NCBI RefSeq assembly: GCF_000720425.1
Contig: NZ_JOAJ01000003.1
Location: forward strand, 186,001-250,000
Reading direction: 5' to 3'
Length of the DNA stretch: 64,000 nt
Origin: Nocardia rhamnosiphila NBRC 108938
Lineage (GTDB): Bacteria; Actinomycetota; Actinomycetes; Mycobacteriales; Mycobacteriaceae
Positions 30,174-39,984 of the stretch are shown in pieces; the first letter of the stretch is position 1; each line of letters begins with the position of its first letter. The notes beneath the pieces are model-generated. The model was not told where the DNA came from. It saw only the letters and a list, made by a program, of their open reading frames with translations, and searched no databases. A program made the position numbers and the translations under genes.

Positions 30174-30596
30174 GTGATCAATACTTCGGCGGAACAAGGG
30201 CTCCACGGTGCCCCGGTGGAGATTCGGGTGGCGGCATCGGTGACACAGTTGCCGATCGTGCGCGGTCTCGCCGAGACTCTGGTCCTGCTCAGTGATTTCA
30301 CGCTGGACGAGGTCGCCGATATCCGGCTGGCGGTGGACGAGGCATGTTCCACACTGATCGGCCTGGCGGCGCCCGAGACGAGCCTGCAGTGTGTGTTCAG
30401 CATCGGCGACACCGAATTACGGGTGCAGGTCGCCGGGGTGGCGGCGCAGGAGGGACTGCCCGACGCGCGCAGTTTCGGCTGGCACGTCCTACGTACCCTG
30501 ACCGATTCGGTGGACGCGCGGCAGGACCCCTTCGATCAGCAGGTTTCCGGATATCCGACAGCGGTCGAGTTCCGTCGGGTCCGGGGGAAAGCGTAG
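30174..30596 (+). CDS. rsbW: Anti-sigma factor of the RsbW/UsfX type
   Basis: A 140-residue HATPase_c-like protein. The ATP-binding N box is in [17 protein letters not shown] near residue 55, and the later [12 protein letters not shown] stands in for the glycine-rich G1/G2 region. Such proteins bind and inhibit a SigB/SigF-type sigma factor until an anti-anti-sigma factor releases it. Its TAG stop overlaps the sigF GTG by one base, so the two are made together. No anti-anti-sigma gene lies nearby. GTG start at 30174. Confidence 0.92.
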   Translation: MINTSAEQGLHGAPVEIRVAASVTQLPIVRGLAETLVLLSDFTLDEVADIRLAVDEACSTLIGLAAPETSLQCVFSIGDTELRVQVAGVAAQEGLPDARSFGWHVLRTLTDSVDARQDPFDQQVSGYPTAVEFRRVRGKA

Positions 30597-31486
30597 TGAG
30601 CGAGCAGGACAAGCCGCTCGAATCTCCCGAGGACGAGCACGCTCGGGAATCGGCGAGTGAGGCCGACACCGCCGAAGCCGACGCCGAGGCCGATACCGAA
30701 ACGCGCGAGGAGCTGGAGAAATCGTCCTCGGCGGGCGGATACGATGATGTCGCGGATCTGTTCGTCCGGCTCGCCGATGCCGAACCGGATTCGGCGGAGC
30801 AGGCGGCGCTGCGCAACGAGTTGATCGCGCGCTGCATTCCCCTGGCCGACCACATCGCCCGGAAGTTCAGTGGACGCGGGGAGCCGTTCGACGATTTGAC
30901 CCAGGTGGCCCGGGTGGGCCTGGTGCACGCGGTGGACCGTTTCGATATCTCGCGCGGTTCGAACTTCCTGTCGTTCGCGGTGCCCACGATCATGGGCGAG
31001 GTGCGCCGGTATTTCCGGGACAACACCTGGGCGATGCGGGTGCCGCGCCGGGTCAAGGAGACCCATTTGCGGATCGGCGCCGCGGTGGATTCGCTGTCGC
31101 AGTCGCTGGGTCGTTCGCCGACGGCCAAGGAGATCGCCGCCGAGCTGGATGTCGATCCGGACGAAGTGACGCAGGCCGTGATCGCCGGTAACGCCTATCA
31201 GCCGACATCGATCGATGCCGCCTCGGTGGGACGCGATACGGACGCGTCCCTGCTGGACACGCTCGGCGAAGAGGAAGCGCAATTCGACCGGGTCGAGGAG
31301 TACGTGGCGATCCGGCCGCTGCTGGCCGGGTTGCCCGAGCGGGAGCGGCGGATTCTCACCATGCGGTTCTTCGAATCGATGACCCAGACGCAGATCGCGC
31401 AGCAGATGGGTATTTCACAGATGCACGTATCGCGCATTCTCGCCAAGACGCTGGCCCGGTTGCGCGAACAGTCGGCCCGGGAGTAA
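30596..31486 (+). CDS. sigF: SigB/SigF/SigG-family RNA polymerase sigma factor
   Basis: A 296-residue alternative sigma factor. An acidic disordered extension covers residues 1-45. Region 2 has FDDLTQVARVGLVHAVDRFDISRGSNFLSFAVPTIMGEVRRYFRD (split around residues 100-145), region 3 includes SQSLGRSPTAKEIAAELDVD, and region 4 has the HTH MTQTQIAQQMGISQMHVSRI near 260-280. It resembles mycobacterial SigF, a stress and stationary-phase factor. It is preceded by its anti-sigma gene. I found no GTTT-N15-17-GGGTAT autoregulatory promoter upstream. Confidence 0.95.
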   Translation: MSEQDKPLESPEDEHARESASEADTAEADAEADTETREELEKSSSAGGYDDVADLFVRLADAEPDSAEQAALRNELIARCIPLADHIARKFSGRGEPFDDLTQVARVGLVHAVDRFDISRGSNFLSFAVPTIMGEVRRYFRDNTWAMRVPRRVKETHLRIGAAVDSLSQSLGRSPTAKEIAAELDVDPDEVTQAVIAGNAYQPTSIDAASVGRDTDASLLDTLGEEEAQFDRVEEYVAIRPLLAGLPERERRILTMRFFESMTQTQIAQQMGISQMHVSRILAKTLARLREQSARE

Positions 31487-31676
31487 TCGCCGCACCTGTT
31501 GTGCCCGCTTCGCCGTTCGGTCTACCCTCATCGTTGAGAGTATGAGTGGGTATTTATCTCAAACGACCATTCCGAGAGCCCGCTTTTCTCCCCAGCAACC
31601 GACCAGCCGGATCAGCCCGTAATCCGGCGCTCCTGCGGGTCGCGCGTCGACGACGACGCGGCGGAAGGTGACGTGA

Positions 31677-33830
31677 GTGATGACCGCTGAAACCATCGCC
31701 CGGCAATGCACCCTGTGCGAAGCGCACTGCGGCATCCTGGTGACCGTCGAGGACACGAAAGTGGCCAAGGTCGAGGGAAATCCCGACGATGTGCTGTCCA
31801 AGGGCTACATCTGTCCCAAGGCCACCGCCATGGCGGGCCTGCACGACGATCCGGACCGGCTGCGCACCCCGGTACGCCGGGTCGGCGAGAAGTTCGAACC
31901 CATCGGCTGGGACGAGGCCTTCCGCGAGATCGGCGACCGCCTGCGCCGGGTGCGCCGGGAGCACGGACCGCATTCGGTGGGCATGTACCTGGGCAATCCG
32001 GCCGCCCACAATTCGGCGATCATGTATGCCTTCGCGCTCCGCATGGCGCTGATGACCCGCAATTTCTACACGGCCTCCTCGATCGACCAGTTCCCGCAGG
32101 AATTCGTGGCCTGGCAGATGTACGGGTCGAATTTCCTCATGCCCATCGCCGATATCGACCGCACCGACCGGATGGTGATCATCGGCGCCAACCCGGCGGT
32201 ATCCAACGGATCGGTCACCACCATGCCGGGCGCACGCAACCGCATCAAGGATGTGCGCGCCCGCGGCGGCAAGGTCGTGGTGATCGATCCCCGGCGTACC
32301 GAGACCGCCCGGCTGGCCGACGAGCACGTCTCGGTCCTGCCGGGTGGCGATCCCTATCTGCTGCTGGCCGTTCTGCACGTACTGATCACCGAGGATCTCT
32401 GTGACCGGACCGCCGTCCGCACCCAGTGCGCCGGACTGGACGAATTGCGCGAACTGGTCGCCGGTTTCACGCCCGAGGACGCCGCCCCCTACGCCGGTGT
32501 GGACGCCGAGACGATCCGGCGGCTGGCCCGCGAGCACGCGGCCGCGAAATCGGCGGTGATGTACGCGCGGATCGGGGTGTGCCAGACGCTGACCGGCACC
32601 GTCACCCACTGGCTGGTCAACACCATCAACGCGATCACCGGAAACCTCGACAGTCCGGGCGGCCAGATGTATGCCACCCCGGCCGTGGACCTGCTGCCGC
32701 TGGCGCGCCGGGTGTCGCCCAACTACGGCGCGTGGACCGACCGCTCCGGTAAATACAAATCGTTCCGGTTCGAACTGCCGGTGGCCGCGCTGGCCTCGGA
32801 GATCCTCGACGACGGCCCGGACCGTATCCGCGCCATGATCACCTACGCGGGCAACCCGGTCCTGTCCACCCCGCAACGCGGAGAGCTCGACAAAGCGCTG
32901 GGTTCGCTGGATTTCTATGTAGCCGTGGACATGTACATCACCGAGACGACGCGGCACGCCGACATCATCCTGCCGCCGCTGTCGCCGCTGGAACGCGAGG
33001 ATCTCGACATCCTGCTCACCATGTTCAGCGTGCACAACAACATTCGCTTCAACGCGCGAGCCGTCGCACCCGAGCAGGAGGGGCTGGAGGACTGGGAGAT
33101 CATGGCGCGGCTGACCACCGAGATCCTGCCGCTTCCGCTGCGCTCGCTCACCGGCCGCGCCCTCAACGCGGTCTTCGCCCGGTTCAGCCCGCTGCGGGCC
33201 GCGGCGCTCGGTATCGCGGTCGGCCCGCACGGCGTACTGCGCCGGGGCCGTAAGGGTGTGACCGTGCAGAAAGTGCGCGAAGCCCGCGGCGGTATCGACC
33301 TGGGCCCACTGCAGCCGCGGCTGCATTCGCTCATCGCCACCGCCGACCGCAGAGTTCAGCTGGCGCCGCGGCAGTTCGTCACCGAGGCGCGCCGGCTCCT
33401 CGACGAGGCGCGCGCGGGCGGCGCGGACCGCGACCTCGGTTTCGATCTGCGCCTCATCGGCCGGCGCCATCTGCGCAGCAACAATTCCTGGCTGCACAAT
33501 GTGCCGTCGATGGTGAAGGGCCGCGACCGCTGCACCGCGCTCATGCATCCGCAGGACGCGACCGCGCGCGGACTATCCGACGGCGGCCGGGTCACGGTGA
33601 GCTCACCCATCGGCTCCATCGTGGTGCCGGTGGAGATCAGCGACGAGATCCGGCCGGGTACGGTCGCCATCCCGCATGGCTGGGGTCACGGCGAGCCGGG
33701 AGTCGGCTGGACCGTCGCGGCCGCGGTACCGGGCGCGAATGTGAACCTGCTGCACGATCCGGAACAGGTGGACCGTATCTCCGGTAATGCCGCGGTCAAC
33801 AGCACCTGGGTGAAAGTCCACGCCGTATAG
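31677..33830 (+). CDS. Molybdopterin-dependent oxidoreductase (formate dehydrogenase-like)
   Basis: A 717-residue Mo-bisMGD enzyme. The N-terminal 4Fe-4S site is CxxCxxxC and a later Cys 27 residues on (Cys11, 14, 18, 46). Cofactor-binding segments include MVIIGANPAVSNGS, VVVIDPRRTETARLADEH and GNLDSPGGQMY; the C-terminal dinucleotide-binding domain includes LRSNNSWLHNVPSMVKGRDRC in short. It has no Tat signal, so it is cytosolic. The active-site Mo ligand cannot be assigned with confidence. The family includes formate dehydrogenases and assimilatory nitrate-reductase-like enzymes. AAGGTGA precedes GTG 31677 and ATG 31680. No electron-transfer subunit is adjacent. Confidence 0.87.
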   Translation: MMTAETIARQCTLCEAHCGILVTVEDTKVAKVEGNPDDVLSKGYICPKATAMAGLHDDPDRLRTPVRRVGEKFEPIGWDEAFREIGDRLRRVRREHGPHSVGMYLGNPAAHNSAIMYAFALRMALMTRNFYTASSIDQFPQEFVAWQMYGSNFLMPIADIDRTDRMVIIGANPAVSNGSVTTMPGARNRIKDVRARGGKVVVIDPRRTETARLADEHVSVLPGGDPYLLLAVLHVLITEDLCDRTAVRTQCAGLDELRELVAGFTPEDAAPYAGVDAETIRRLAREHAAAKSAVMYARIGVCQTLTGTVTHWLVNTINAITGNLDSPGGQMYATPAVDLLPLARRVSPNYGAWTDRSGKYKSFRFELPVAALASEILDDGPDRIRAMITYAGNPVLSTPQRGELDKALGSLDFYVAVDMYITETTRHADIILPPLSPLEREDLDILLTMFSVHNNIRFNARAVAPEQEGLEDWEIMARLTTEILPLPLRSLTGRALNAVFARFSPLRAAALGIAVGPHGVLRRGRKGVTVQKVREARGGIDLGPLQPRLHSLIATADRRVQLAPRQFVTEARRLLDEARAGGADRDLGFDLRLIGRRHLRSNNSWLHNVPSMVKGRDRCTALMHPQDATARGLSDGGRVTVSSPIGSIVVPVEISDEIRPGTVAIPHGWGHGEPGVGWTVAAAVPGANVNLLHDPEQVDRISGNAAVNSTWVKVHAV

Positions 33831-33886
33831 GCGGGTGCCTGCCGAGGGCCGGGCCGTACCGGCTCGCCCCCGGTGGGAGCGTACGG

Positions 33887-34234
33887 TCACAGGTCGCGCT
33901 CGCGGGCGCGCCGTAGCCGCGCGGGCGCGACCAGCCACCAGGCCGCGTCCAGCAGTTCGCGCAACTGGCCGGGATCGACGCGGTGGAGGTCGATGAGGAT
34001 GTAGGGGTAGCCGTCGTAGTGCGGGATGGTGTAGAAGGCGGGGTCGCCGGAGGCCAGCAGCGCCTCCTTCTCCACCATCTCGCAGCGCAGCGCGAGACCG
34101 CCCTCGGCTTCGGTGCGCAGCCGCGCGAAACTCTTGCCCGCCGCTTTCAGAGCCGGGGTGCGGTAGGAGGTCGATTCGGCGACCTCCGGCAGCTCGGTGG
34201 CCATCCGTACCACGTGCGCCCAGGTGATACCCAT
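33887..34234 (-). CDS. MmcQ/YjbR-family protein
   Basis: A 115-residue protein of the MmcQ/YjbR fold, beginning MGITWAHVVRMATELPEV, with AALKAAGKSFARL-type core (PALKAAGKSFARLR) and DGYPYILIDLHRV. These proteins have a CyaY-like or DNA-binding fold; the function is not established. ATG 34234 is preferred to the longer open frame to 34285. It lies 66 nt downstream of rsmB on the same strand and converges with the oxidoreductase gene. Confidence 0.9.
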   Translation of the reverse strand: MGITWAHVVRMATELPEVAESTSYRTPALKAAGKSFARLRTEAEGGLALRCEMVEKEALLASGDPAFYTIPHYDGYPYILIDLHRVDPGQLRELLDAAWWLVAPARLRRARERDL

Positions 34235-34300
34235 AGCGACAGTGTGCCGGGCGCGGACGCGGCAGGTTCGGAAATCCGTGGCCACTCGCGCGCCCGGCGG

Positions 34301-36481
34301 CTAAGCCGGTTTGCGCAGCACGGCCACGAACATGGCATCGGTCCCGTGCCGATGCGGCCACAGCTGGACGGCCGGGCCCGCACCGAGCCCGGTGACACCG
34401 GGTAGCAGCGGGCGGGCGTCGAGCTGTTCGGCGCCGGTGCGACGAACCGTATCCGCCACTACGGCAACGGTTTCCGGCAGATGAGGCGAGCAGGTGGAAT
34501 ACACCACCACACCACCGGGGCGCACCAGGTCCCAGGCCGCGGTCAGCAGTTCGCGCTGCAGAGCGACCAGATCGGCGATATCGCCGGGGGTCCGCCGCCA
34601 CCGGGCCTCCGGGCGGCGGCGCAGCGCGCCGAGACCGGTACACGGAGCATCCACCAGGATGCGGTCGTAGCCCGCCGCCAGACCGCTGTCGCGGCCATCG
34701 GCGATATGCACCTGCACGGGCAGCCCGCGCGTCGCGGTGCGGACCAGTTCGGCCCGGTGCGGGGCCGGCTCGACCGCGTCGACCCGGAAACCGTCGATAT
34801 CGGCCAGTGCCCCGAGCAGCGCCGTCTTCCCGCCCGGACCGGCACACAGGTCCAGCCAGCGGCCGCCGTCGGCACCGTGCAGCGGGGCACGGGTGAGTGC
34901 CAGGGCCACCAGCTGACTGCCCTCGTCCTGGACCGCGGCCATGCCCTCCCGCACGGGTTCCAGCGCGCCCGGGTCACCGCCCTCCAGATACACCGCGTAC
35001 GGCGACCACCGGCCCTCCTCGCCACCGGTGACCAGCGCGAGTTCCTCGGCGGTGATATCGCCGGGACGCGCCACCAGGTGCACCAGCGGCCGGGCGTCGT
35101 CCGCGGCGAGCAGCTCCGGCAGTTCACCCGCGTCCGCGCCCAGCGCATCGGCGAACGCCTGCGCGATCCACATCGGATGGGCGTATTCGAAGGCCATGCG
35201 GCCGATCGGATCGGCGGGGGCGAGCCGCTCGATCCACTCCTGCGGACTCCGCTCGGCGACGCGGCGCAGCACCGCGTTGACGAAACCGGAACGCCCCGTC
35301 CCGGATTCGGCACGGGCGAATTCGACCGCGGTATGCACCGCGGCGTGGGGTTCGACCCGGGTGCGCAGCAACTGGTAGGCGCCGAGGCGCAGGATATCCA
35401 GCAGCGAGCCGTCGATCTCGCCGATCTCACGACCGGCGCAGTCCGCGATCACCGCGTCGAGTACACCCAGGGCCCGGCACGCTCCGTAACCGAGTTCGGT
35501 GGCCAGGGCCGCGTCACGTCCCTCCACACGATATTCGCGCAGCAGTCCGGGTAGCACCAGGTTGGCGTAGGCGTCCCGTTCGCGGACGGCGCGCAGGGTC
35601 TCCAGCGCCACGGTGCGCGCCGGATCAGCGGGCGTGCGCGCGGCGGCACCATGGCCCCGCCCGGGCCGGTCCCGAGCCGGACCGTCGGCCCGCTTCCCGG
35701 CGCCGCGACCTTGCGCGGCCGCCGACGAGCCCCGGCGCCGATCCCCGCGCCGGTCGTCCCGGCTGTCATCCGTTCGTTTCCGGGCGGCACCGGTGCCCGC
35801 GGGGGCTCCACTCCGGCCGGCACGGTCGGACGCTCCGGCCGCGCGACGGCCCCGACTCACACCGTTCTCCCGGTCGGGACGGCGGCCACCGCCCGCACCG
35901 CGACCGGGCTCGGCCCCGCGGTGACGCGGCTGCCCGCGGTCCCCGCCGGACTCACCGGATCCCGCGGTGTCGGGTCGATCCGGGCGTCGACGTGGACCGG
36001 AGATGCCCTCGGGATTGCCCCGGGGCTCCCCGGCCGGACGATCTCGGCGGGATCCGGCCGTGCGATCCGGCCGGTCGCCGGACGGACGCCGGTCGGTACG
36101 GGAACCGCCCTCGCGCCGATCCTGCCGGGAGCCGGCCGGCGGCTCGCCCCGGCGCAAACCTGCCGAGCGCTGGTCCTGCCGCGCCGCGCCCGACCGCTCG
36201 CCCTGCCGGGCATCATCCGCACGCTCGCCCCGGCGGAAACCGCCCGGACTCCGGTCCTGCCCGGACCCGGACGTACGCTCGCCCCGGCGAGAATCGCTCG
36301 CGCGCTGATCCTGCCGGGATTCGGCCGGATGCCGGCCCGATCCGGGCCCCGCCGAACGGCCGCCCGGCCCGAGATCACCCCGGCGCTCCGGCGATTCGTT
36401 ACGCGGGGCGCCGGATTCGGTCGCGCGGGGGTCGGCATGACGCCGGAAGCCCCGGGGCCGGTCGCCGCTCGCGCCGGTCAT
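34301..36481 (-). CDS. rsmB: 16S rRNA m5C967 methyltransferase RsmB with long disordered N-terminus
   Basis: A 726-residue protein. Residues from about 285 form the normal RsmB: a NusB-like domain ([20 protein letters not shown]) then a Rossmann methyltransferase with SAM motif [14 protein letters not shown] and two catalytic Cys in VDAPCTGLG and [10 protein letters not shown]. It methylates C967 of 16S rRNA with SAM. Residues 1-284 are an Arg/Gly/Asp/Ser-rich disordered extension with an irregular RQDQR-RRGER repeat. The start is firm because ATG 36481 overlaps the fmt stop by 4 nt (ATGA). The extension is much longer than usual and resembles RNA-binding RG-type tails. Confidence 0.93.
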   Translation of the reverse strand: MTGASGDRPRGFRRHADPRATESGAPRNESPERRGDLGPGGRSAGPGSGRHPAESRQDQRASDSRRGERTSGSGQDRSPGGFRRGERADDARQGERSGAARQDQRSAGLRRGEPPAGSRQDRREGGSRTDRRPSGDRPDRTAGSRRDRPAGEPRGNPEGISGPRRRPDRPDTAGSGESGGDRGQPRHRGAEPGRGAGGGRRPDRENGVSRGRRAAGASDRAGRSGAPAGTGAARKRTDDSRDDRRGDRRRGSSAAAQGRGAGKRADGPARDRPGRGHGAAARTPADPARTVALETLRAVRERDAYANLVLPGLLREYRVEGRDAALATELGYGACRALGVLDAVIADCAGREIGEIDGSLLDILRLGAYQLLRTRVEPHAAVHTAVEFARAESGTGRSGFVNAVLRRVAERSPQEWIERLAPADPIGRMAFEYAHPMWIAQAFADALGADAGELPELLAADDARPLVHLVARPGDITAEELALVTGGEEGRWSPYAVYLEGGDPGALEPVREGMAAVQDEGSQLVALALTRAPLHGADGGRWLDLCAGPGGKTALLGALADIDGFRVDAVEPAPHRAELVRTATRGLPVQVHIADGRDSGLAAGYDRILVDAPCTGLGALRRRPEARWRRTPGDIADLVALQRELLTAAWDLVRPGGVVVYSTCSPHLPETVAVVADTVRRTGAEQLDARPLLPGVTGLGAGPAVQLWPHRHGTDAMFVAVLRKPA

Positions 36482-37398
36482 TCGACCACCGCGCCGGGCG
36501 CCGGACGGGCGCCCCGCGCCCAGTCGAGTGCGGCCATCATCCGTTTGCCCTGCGGCTGCACCTGATCCAGCCGTACCGCGGTGGTGGCGGTACCGACGAG
36601 AACACCGGTTTTGCGCACCTCGATCCGCCGCTCGGGCAGCACCTCTTCGACCAGCTCCACCGGGCCCAGTTTGAGACGGTTCCCGGCGACCGTGGTCCAG
36701 GCGCCGGGGAACGGGGTCACCGCCCGGATGGCGCGGCCGACCGCCAGCGCGGGCTGATCCCAGCGGACCTGTGCCGCCTCGACGGTGATCTTGGGTGCGT
36801 AGGAGACCCCGTCCGCCGGTTGCGGAATCGCCTGCAGGGTGCCGTCCTCGACACCGTCGAGGGTCTGCTCCAGCAACGCCGCGCCGCTGTCGGACAGCCG
36901 GCCCAGGAGATCGGCGGCGGTATCGGTGACCGCGATCCGCTCGGTCACCACGCCGTAGACCGGTCCGGTGTCCAGACCGGTCTCGATCCGGAAAGTGGAC
37001 GCGCCGGTGATCTCGTCACCGGCCGCGATGGCGGCCTGGACCGGGGCCGCGCCACGCCACGCGGGCAGCAGTGAGAAATGCAGATTGATCCAACCGTACT
37101 TCGGAATCTCCAGCACCCCCGGCGGTAGCAGCGCGCCGTAGGCCACCACCGGGCAGCAGTCCGGTGCCAGCTCCGTGAGCGCCTCGACGAATTCGGGATC
37201 GCCGGGCTTACCCGGGGTGAGGACCGGAATACCGTGTTCGTCGGCGAGTTGCCCGACCGGTGAGCGTTTCAGCTTCCGGCCACGCCCGGCGACGGCGTCG
37301 GGCCGCGTCACCACGGCGACCACCTCGTGCCGGGAATCGAGGAGCCGGCGCAGCGACGGGACCGCCGGGTCGGGAGTACCGGCGAAGACGATCCGCAT
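36478..37398 (-). CDS. fmt: Methionyl-tRNA formyltransferase
   Basis: A 306-residue enzyme formylating initiator Met-tRNA. The N-terminal formyltransferase fold starts [20 protein letters not shown]. The catalytic Asn and His are in [12 protein letters not shown] near residue 110, the catalytic Asp in [12 protein letters not shown] near 145. The C-terminal OB-like tRNA-binding domain carries [16 protein letters not shown]. It shares one base with def upstream and 4 nt with rsmB downstream, so def-fmt-rsmB is one translationally coupled unit. Confidence 0.97.
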   Translation of the reverse strand: MRIVFAGTPDPAVPSLRRLLDSRHEVVAVVTRPDAVAGRGRKLKRSPVGQLADEHGIPVLTPGKPGDPEFVEALTELAPDCCPVVAYGALLPPGVLEIPKYGWINLHFSLLPAWRGAAPVQAAIAAGDEITGASTFRIETGLDTGPVYGVVTERIAVTDTAADLLGRLSDSGAALLEQTLDGVEDGTLQAIPQPADGVSYAPKITVEAAQVRWDQPALAVGRAIRAVTPFPGAWTTVAGNRLKLGPVELVEEVLPERRIEVRKTGVLVGTATTAVRLDQVQPQGKRMMAALDWARGARPAPGAVVE

Positions 37399-37958
37399 CA
37401 GCGGTCCCGCTCGGCGAGAGCGCGGCTCGGCCGGACGGTCAGCCCGGCGATGAACCAGTCGGATTCACGGATGGTGCGCATGGCCTGCTTCCGGTCGGGG
37501 GGGTCGAGCCGGTCGATGAACAGAGTGCCGTCCAGATGATCTGTTTCGTGCTGCACACAGCGCGCCAGCAGTCCTTCGGCCTCGAATTCGACCGGGTTGC
37601 CTTCCACGTCCACGCCGGTCGCCCGCACCCGCATGGCCCGCCTCGTATCGTGATTGACCCCCGGGATCGACAGGCAGCCCTCCGGACCGATCTGTTCCTC
37701 CTCGTCCAGCGCGGTCCAGGTCGGGTTGATCAGATGCCCGCGGGCGTCGCGGGTGTCGTAGACGAACACCCGCAGGCCGACACCGATCTGCGGGGCCGCC
37801 ATCCCCACTCCGCCGTCGTCGTACATGGTGTCGGTCAGATCGGTCACCAGCTGCCGCAGTTCGGGGCCGAACTCGGTGACCTCCGCCGCGCGGGCTCGCA
37901 GGATCGGATCGCCGAAGAGGCGGACGGACTGGACGGTCACGGTAGCTCCCGAAGACAT
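37398..37958 (-). CDS. def: Peptide deformylase
   Basis: A 186-residue metalloprotease that removes N-formyl from nascent proteins at the ribosome. All three motifs are intact: [10 protein letters not shown] (motif I) near residue 53, EGCLSIPG (motif II, metal Cys) near 95, and QHETDHLDG (motif III, HExxH) near 137. GTG or ATG start at 37958. It heads the def-fmt-rsmB unit. Confidence 0.97.
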   Translation of the reverse strand: MSSGATVTVQSVRLFGDPILRARAAEVTEFGPELRQLVTDLTDTMYDDGGVGMAAPQIGVGLRVFVYDTRDARGHLINPTWTALDEEEQIGPEGCLSIPGVNHDTRRAMRVRATGVDVEGNPVEFEAEGLLARCVQHETDHLDGTLFIDRLDPPDRKQAMRTIRESDWFIAGLTVRPSRALAERDR

Positions 37959-38108
37959 GTGGCAGGGCAGGAAGGTTTCATTCTAGGTAGCCCGGCACGA
38001 CCGTGCTCAGGGCGTCCGCGCACACCTCCGGTCCGCTCCGGGTGGTCGGCCTACGCGGCCGGGCCGCACGTTCGCGTATACCTCTCCCCTACGCCGGTCG
38101 GTCACCAT

Positions 38109-38141
38109 TCGTAGCCGGGGTCACGAGGGCCCCGGCTACGA
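38109..38141 (-). terminator. Terminator after the lipase gene
   Basis: A perfect 12-bp stem, TCGTAGCCGGGG (38109-38120) with CCCCGGCTACGA (38130-38141) and a 9-nt loop, lies 30 nt past the lipase stop. It separates the lipase from def. The rest of the 213-nt spacer shows no gene. Confidence 0.8.
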
Positions 38142-38171
38142 GGCACCGGAGGCGACGCCGTCGACCCGGCC

Positions 38172-39176
38172 TCAGATGTTCCCGCCGATGATCACCTGCG
38201 GGATGCCGGTGCCGAGCGGTACCGGCACGCATACCGGTTCGGGGGCGTGTTCGGGGTCGAGGGTCTGGAACAGCAACTGGAACACGTACGGGTCGTAGAC
38301 CATGTGGAAATGGCCGGTGAGGTCGACCGGGCAGCGGTCCTGCAGGACGATGTTGTGTGCCCCCGCTCCGCGCAGGGCGATATTGCCGAAGGGCTGGATC
38401 ACTTCGTCGACCCGGCTGCCGACCGTGGTGTAGCGCACCCCCGGCACGGTGTCGCCGCCCGCATTGAGTTCCCGCATGAACGGTGAACCCTGCACCTGCT
38501 GGACCGCCGCCACGGAGACCGCCCTGGTCGCCAGGTCCATCGCGCCCGGAAGCTGCTCGGCAATCGGGACCAGGCCGTACAGCACCCCGCCGTAGGTGGG
38601 CGAGGCCAGGCCGACCCAGTTGCCGACGTAGGGCGCGCCGCCGAGCTTGTTGATGTAGTAGCGGGTGACATTGGCGCCCTGGGAGAATCCGACCAGATCG
38701 ACCTGCCCGGCTCCCGTCGCGGCGCGTACCTCGTCGACGAACTGCGCGATCTGGTAGGCGCTGAGCACGATGTCCTCGGTGCCGTAGGTACCGGCGCCCG
38801 GTTTACCCCCGTAGTTCAGAGCGAAGACGCAGAAGCCGTGGTCCACGAGCTGCGGCCCGATGACCGACCAGTCGGTGTAGGCGCTCGCGTCGGTGCCGTG
38901 CGCGAGGATCACCGGTCGCGGATGGGCCGCGTCCGGGACACACCCGAAATCGTTCGCGCCGCGGGGCACCGCGTCCGGATGGGATTTCATATAGAGCACC
39001 GCTCCCAGCTGGTCGGGTTGCGGTGGAGCCGGGTCCGTGGGGACCGACGCGGGGAGGTAACCGGCCGGCTGGGCGGTGCTCTCGACACTCGCGAGCAACA
39101 CCGACCCAGCCAGTGCGACAGCCACGGTCACCGCCCGCAGAACACGCCTGCCGGTTTGTGAACCGTCCCGCCCCAT
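38172..39176 (-). CDS. Secreted lipase/esterase (lipase class 2-like)
   Basis: A 334-residue secreted alpha/beta hydrolase. The signal peptide has a basic start (GRDGSQTGRRVLR), a hydrophobic core (AVTVAVALAGSVLL) and a site near STAQPA. The oxyanion region is ILAHGTDASAYTDW, the nucleophile is Ser in VGFSQGANVTRYYI, and the His is probably in TGHFHMVYD. Several Cys could form disulphides outside the cell. It resembles actinobacterial triacylglycerol lipases (Lipase_2 group). ATG 39176 fits a normal n-region; GTG 39197 and an upstream start at 39233 are alternatives. The substrate is unproven. Confidence 0.87.
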   Translation of the reverse strand: MGRDGSQTGRRVLRAVTVAVALAGSVLLASVESTAQPAGYLPASVPTDPAPPQPDQLGAVLYMKSHPDAVPRGANDFGCVPDAAHPRPVILAHGTDASAYTDWSVIGPQLVDHGFCVFALNYGGKPGAGTYGTEDIVLSAYQIAQFVDEVRAATGAGQVDLVGFSQGANVTRYYINKLGGAPYVGNWVGLASPTYGGVLYGLVPIAEQLPGAMDLATRAVSVAAVQQVQGSPFMRELNAGGDTVPGVRYTTVGSRVDEVIQPFGNIALRGAGAHNIVLQDRCPVDLTGHFHMVYDPYVFQLLFQTLDPEHAPEPVCVPVPLGTGIPQVIIGGNI

Positions 39177-39259
39177 CGGCCATCGAAGTTGTTTCACACC
39201 ACAATCTTCTACCCTGTCGGCTCGGTGGAACACCGGGGCCGAAGGTTTTGATCACCCCG

Positions 39260-39931
39260 TTACTTTCCGGAGTCCTCGTCTCCGGCGAGGATGCGGTACA
39301 ACGCTTTCCGGGCATCGGTGAGCACCTCGGCCGCCTTGGCCGCCTGCTCCGGGGTGCCTGCCGCCGCCACCTGCGCGACCGCGCCCATGAGCGGGCCGAT
39401 CAGGGCCCGCAGATCGCTGGTGTGCGCGCCGACCCCTTCCTTGACATCGGCCCACGGGTCCCCGAGCTCTGCCCGGTTCTCCGTCACATGAGCTGTCCCT
39501 GTCTCGGTCAGTTGCGCTGTCTTGCGGCCGGCGACTTTCTCGATGGTGATCAAACCCTCGTCCTCCAACTGCGACAGCGCCGGATAGATGGATCCGGGGC
39601 TGGGCCGCCAGAGGTCGTCACTGCGTTCGCGGATCTGCTGGATCAGCTCGTAGCCGTGCATGGGGCGCTCGGCGAGCAGCAGCAGGATCGCCGCCCGTAC
39701 GTCGCCGCGCCGGCCCCGGCCGCCCCGGCCGCGGCCGCGTCCGAATCCCGGGCCGAAACCCGGTCCGAAGCCGGGGCCGAAACCGGGACCGAAGTCCCCG
39801 CCGAACCCCGGGCCGAAACCGGGCGGGCCACCGTGCCGGAACGGACCGCCCGGACCGAAGCCGCCCGGACGGGGGCCGCGCCCACGACGCCCGCGACCCC
39901 GGCGAAATTCTGTGTTCTCGATGTTCTCCAT
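39260..39931 (-). CDS. PadR-family regulator with Gly/Phe-rich N-terminal tail
   Basis: A 223-residue regulator. Residues 1-75 are a disordered tail of Arg-Gly stretches flanking a GPGF tandem repeat (four or five copies around residues 44-62). The PadR winged helix starts at GDVRAAILLLLAERPMHGYELIQQI and includes RPSPGSIYPALSQLEDEGLI and a wing VAGRKTAQLTETG; a C-terminal coiled-coil helix follows for dimerisation. It is probably autoregulated through a palindrome 40 nt upstream of its start. It may also control the adjacent lipase on the same strand, 83 nt downstream. Confidence 0.92.
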   Translation of the reverse strand: MENIENTEFRRGRGRRGRGPRPGGFGPGGPFRHGGPPGFGPGFGGDFGPGFGPGFGPGFGPGFGRGRGRGGRGRRGDVRAAILLLLAERPMHGYELIQQIRERSDDLWRPSPGSIYPALSQLEDEGLITIEKVAGRKTAQLTETGTAHVTENRAELGDPWADVKEGVGAHTSDLRALIGPLMGAVAQVAAAGTPEQAAKAAEVLTDARKALYRILAGDEDSGK

Positions 39932-39970
39932 AGCAGCCTCCTGAGCTACTCGATCGGTTTGCGTAGCATC

Positions 39971-39984
39971 GACGATATATCGTC
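39971..39984. promoter_or_regulatory. Palindromic operator of the PadR gene
   Basis: GACGATATATCGTC is a perfect 14-bp palindrome with an AT-rich core, 40 nt upstream of the padR ATG. PadR proteins in actinobacteria commonly bind TATCG-rich palindromes at their own promoters. Confidence 0.7.

Noticed and set aside
31548-31553. SigF-type -10 (GGGTAT) after sigF
   Set aside because: No GTTT-like -35 lies 15-17 bp upstream; the nearest GTTG is at 11 bp.
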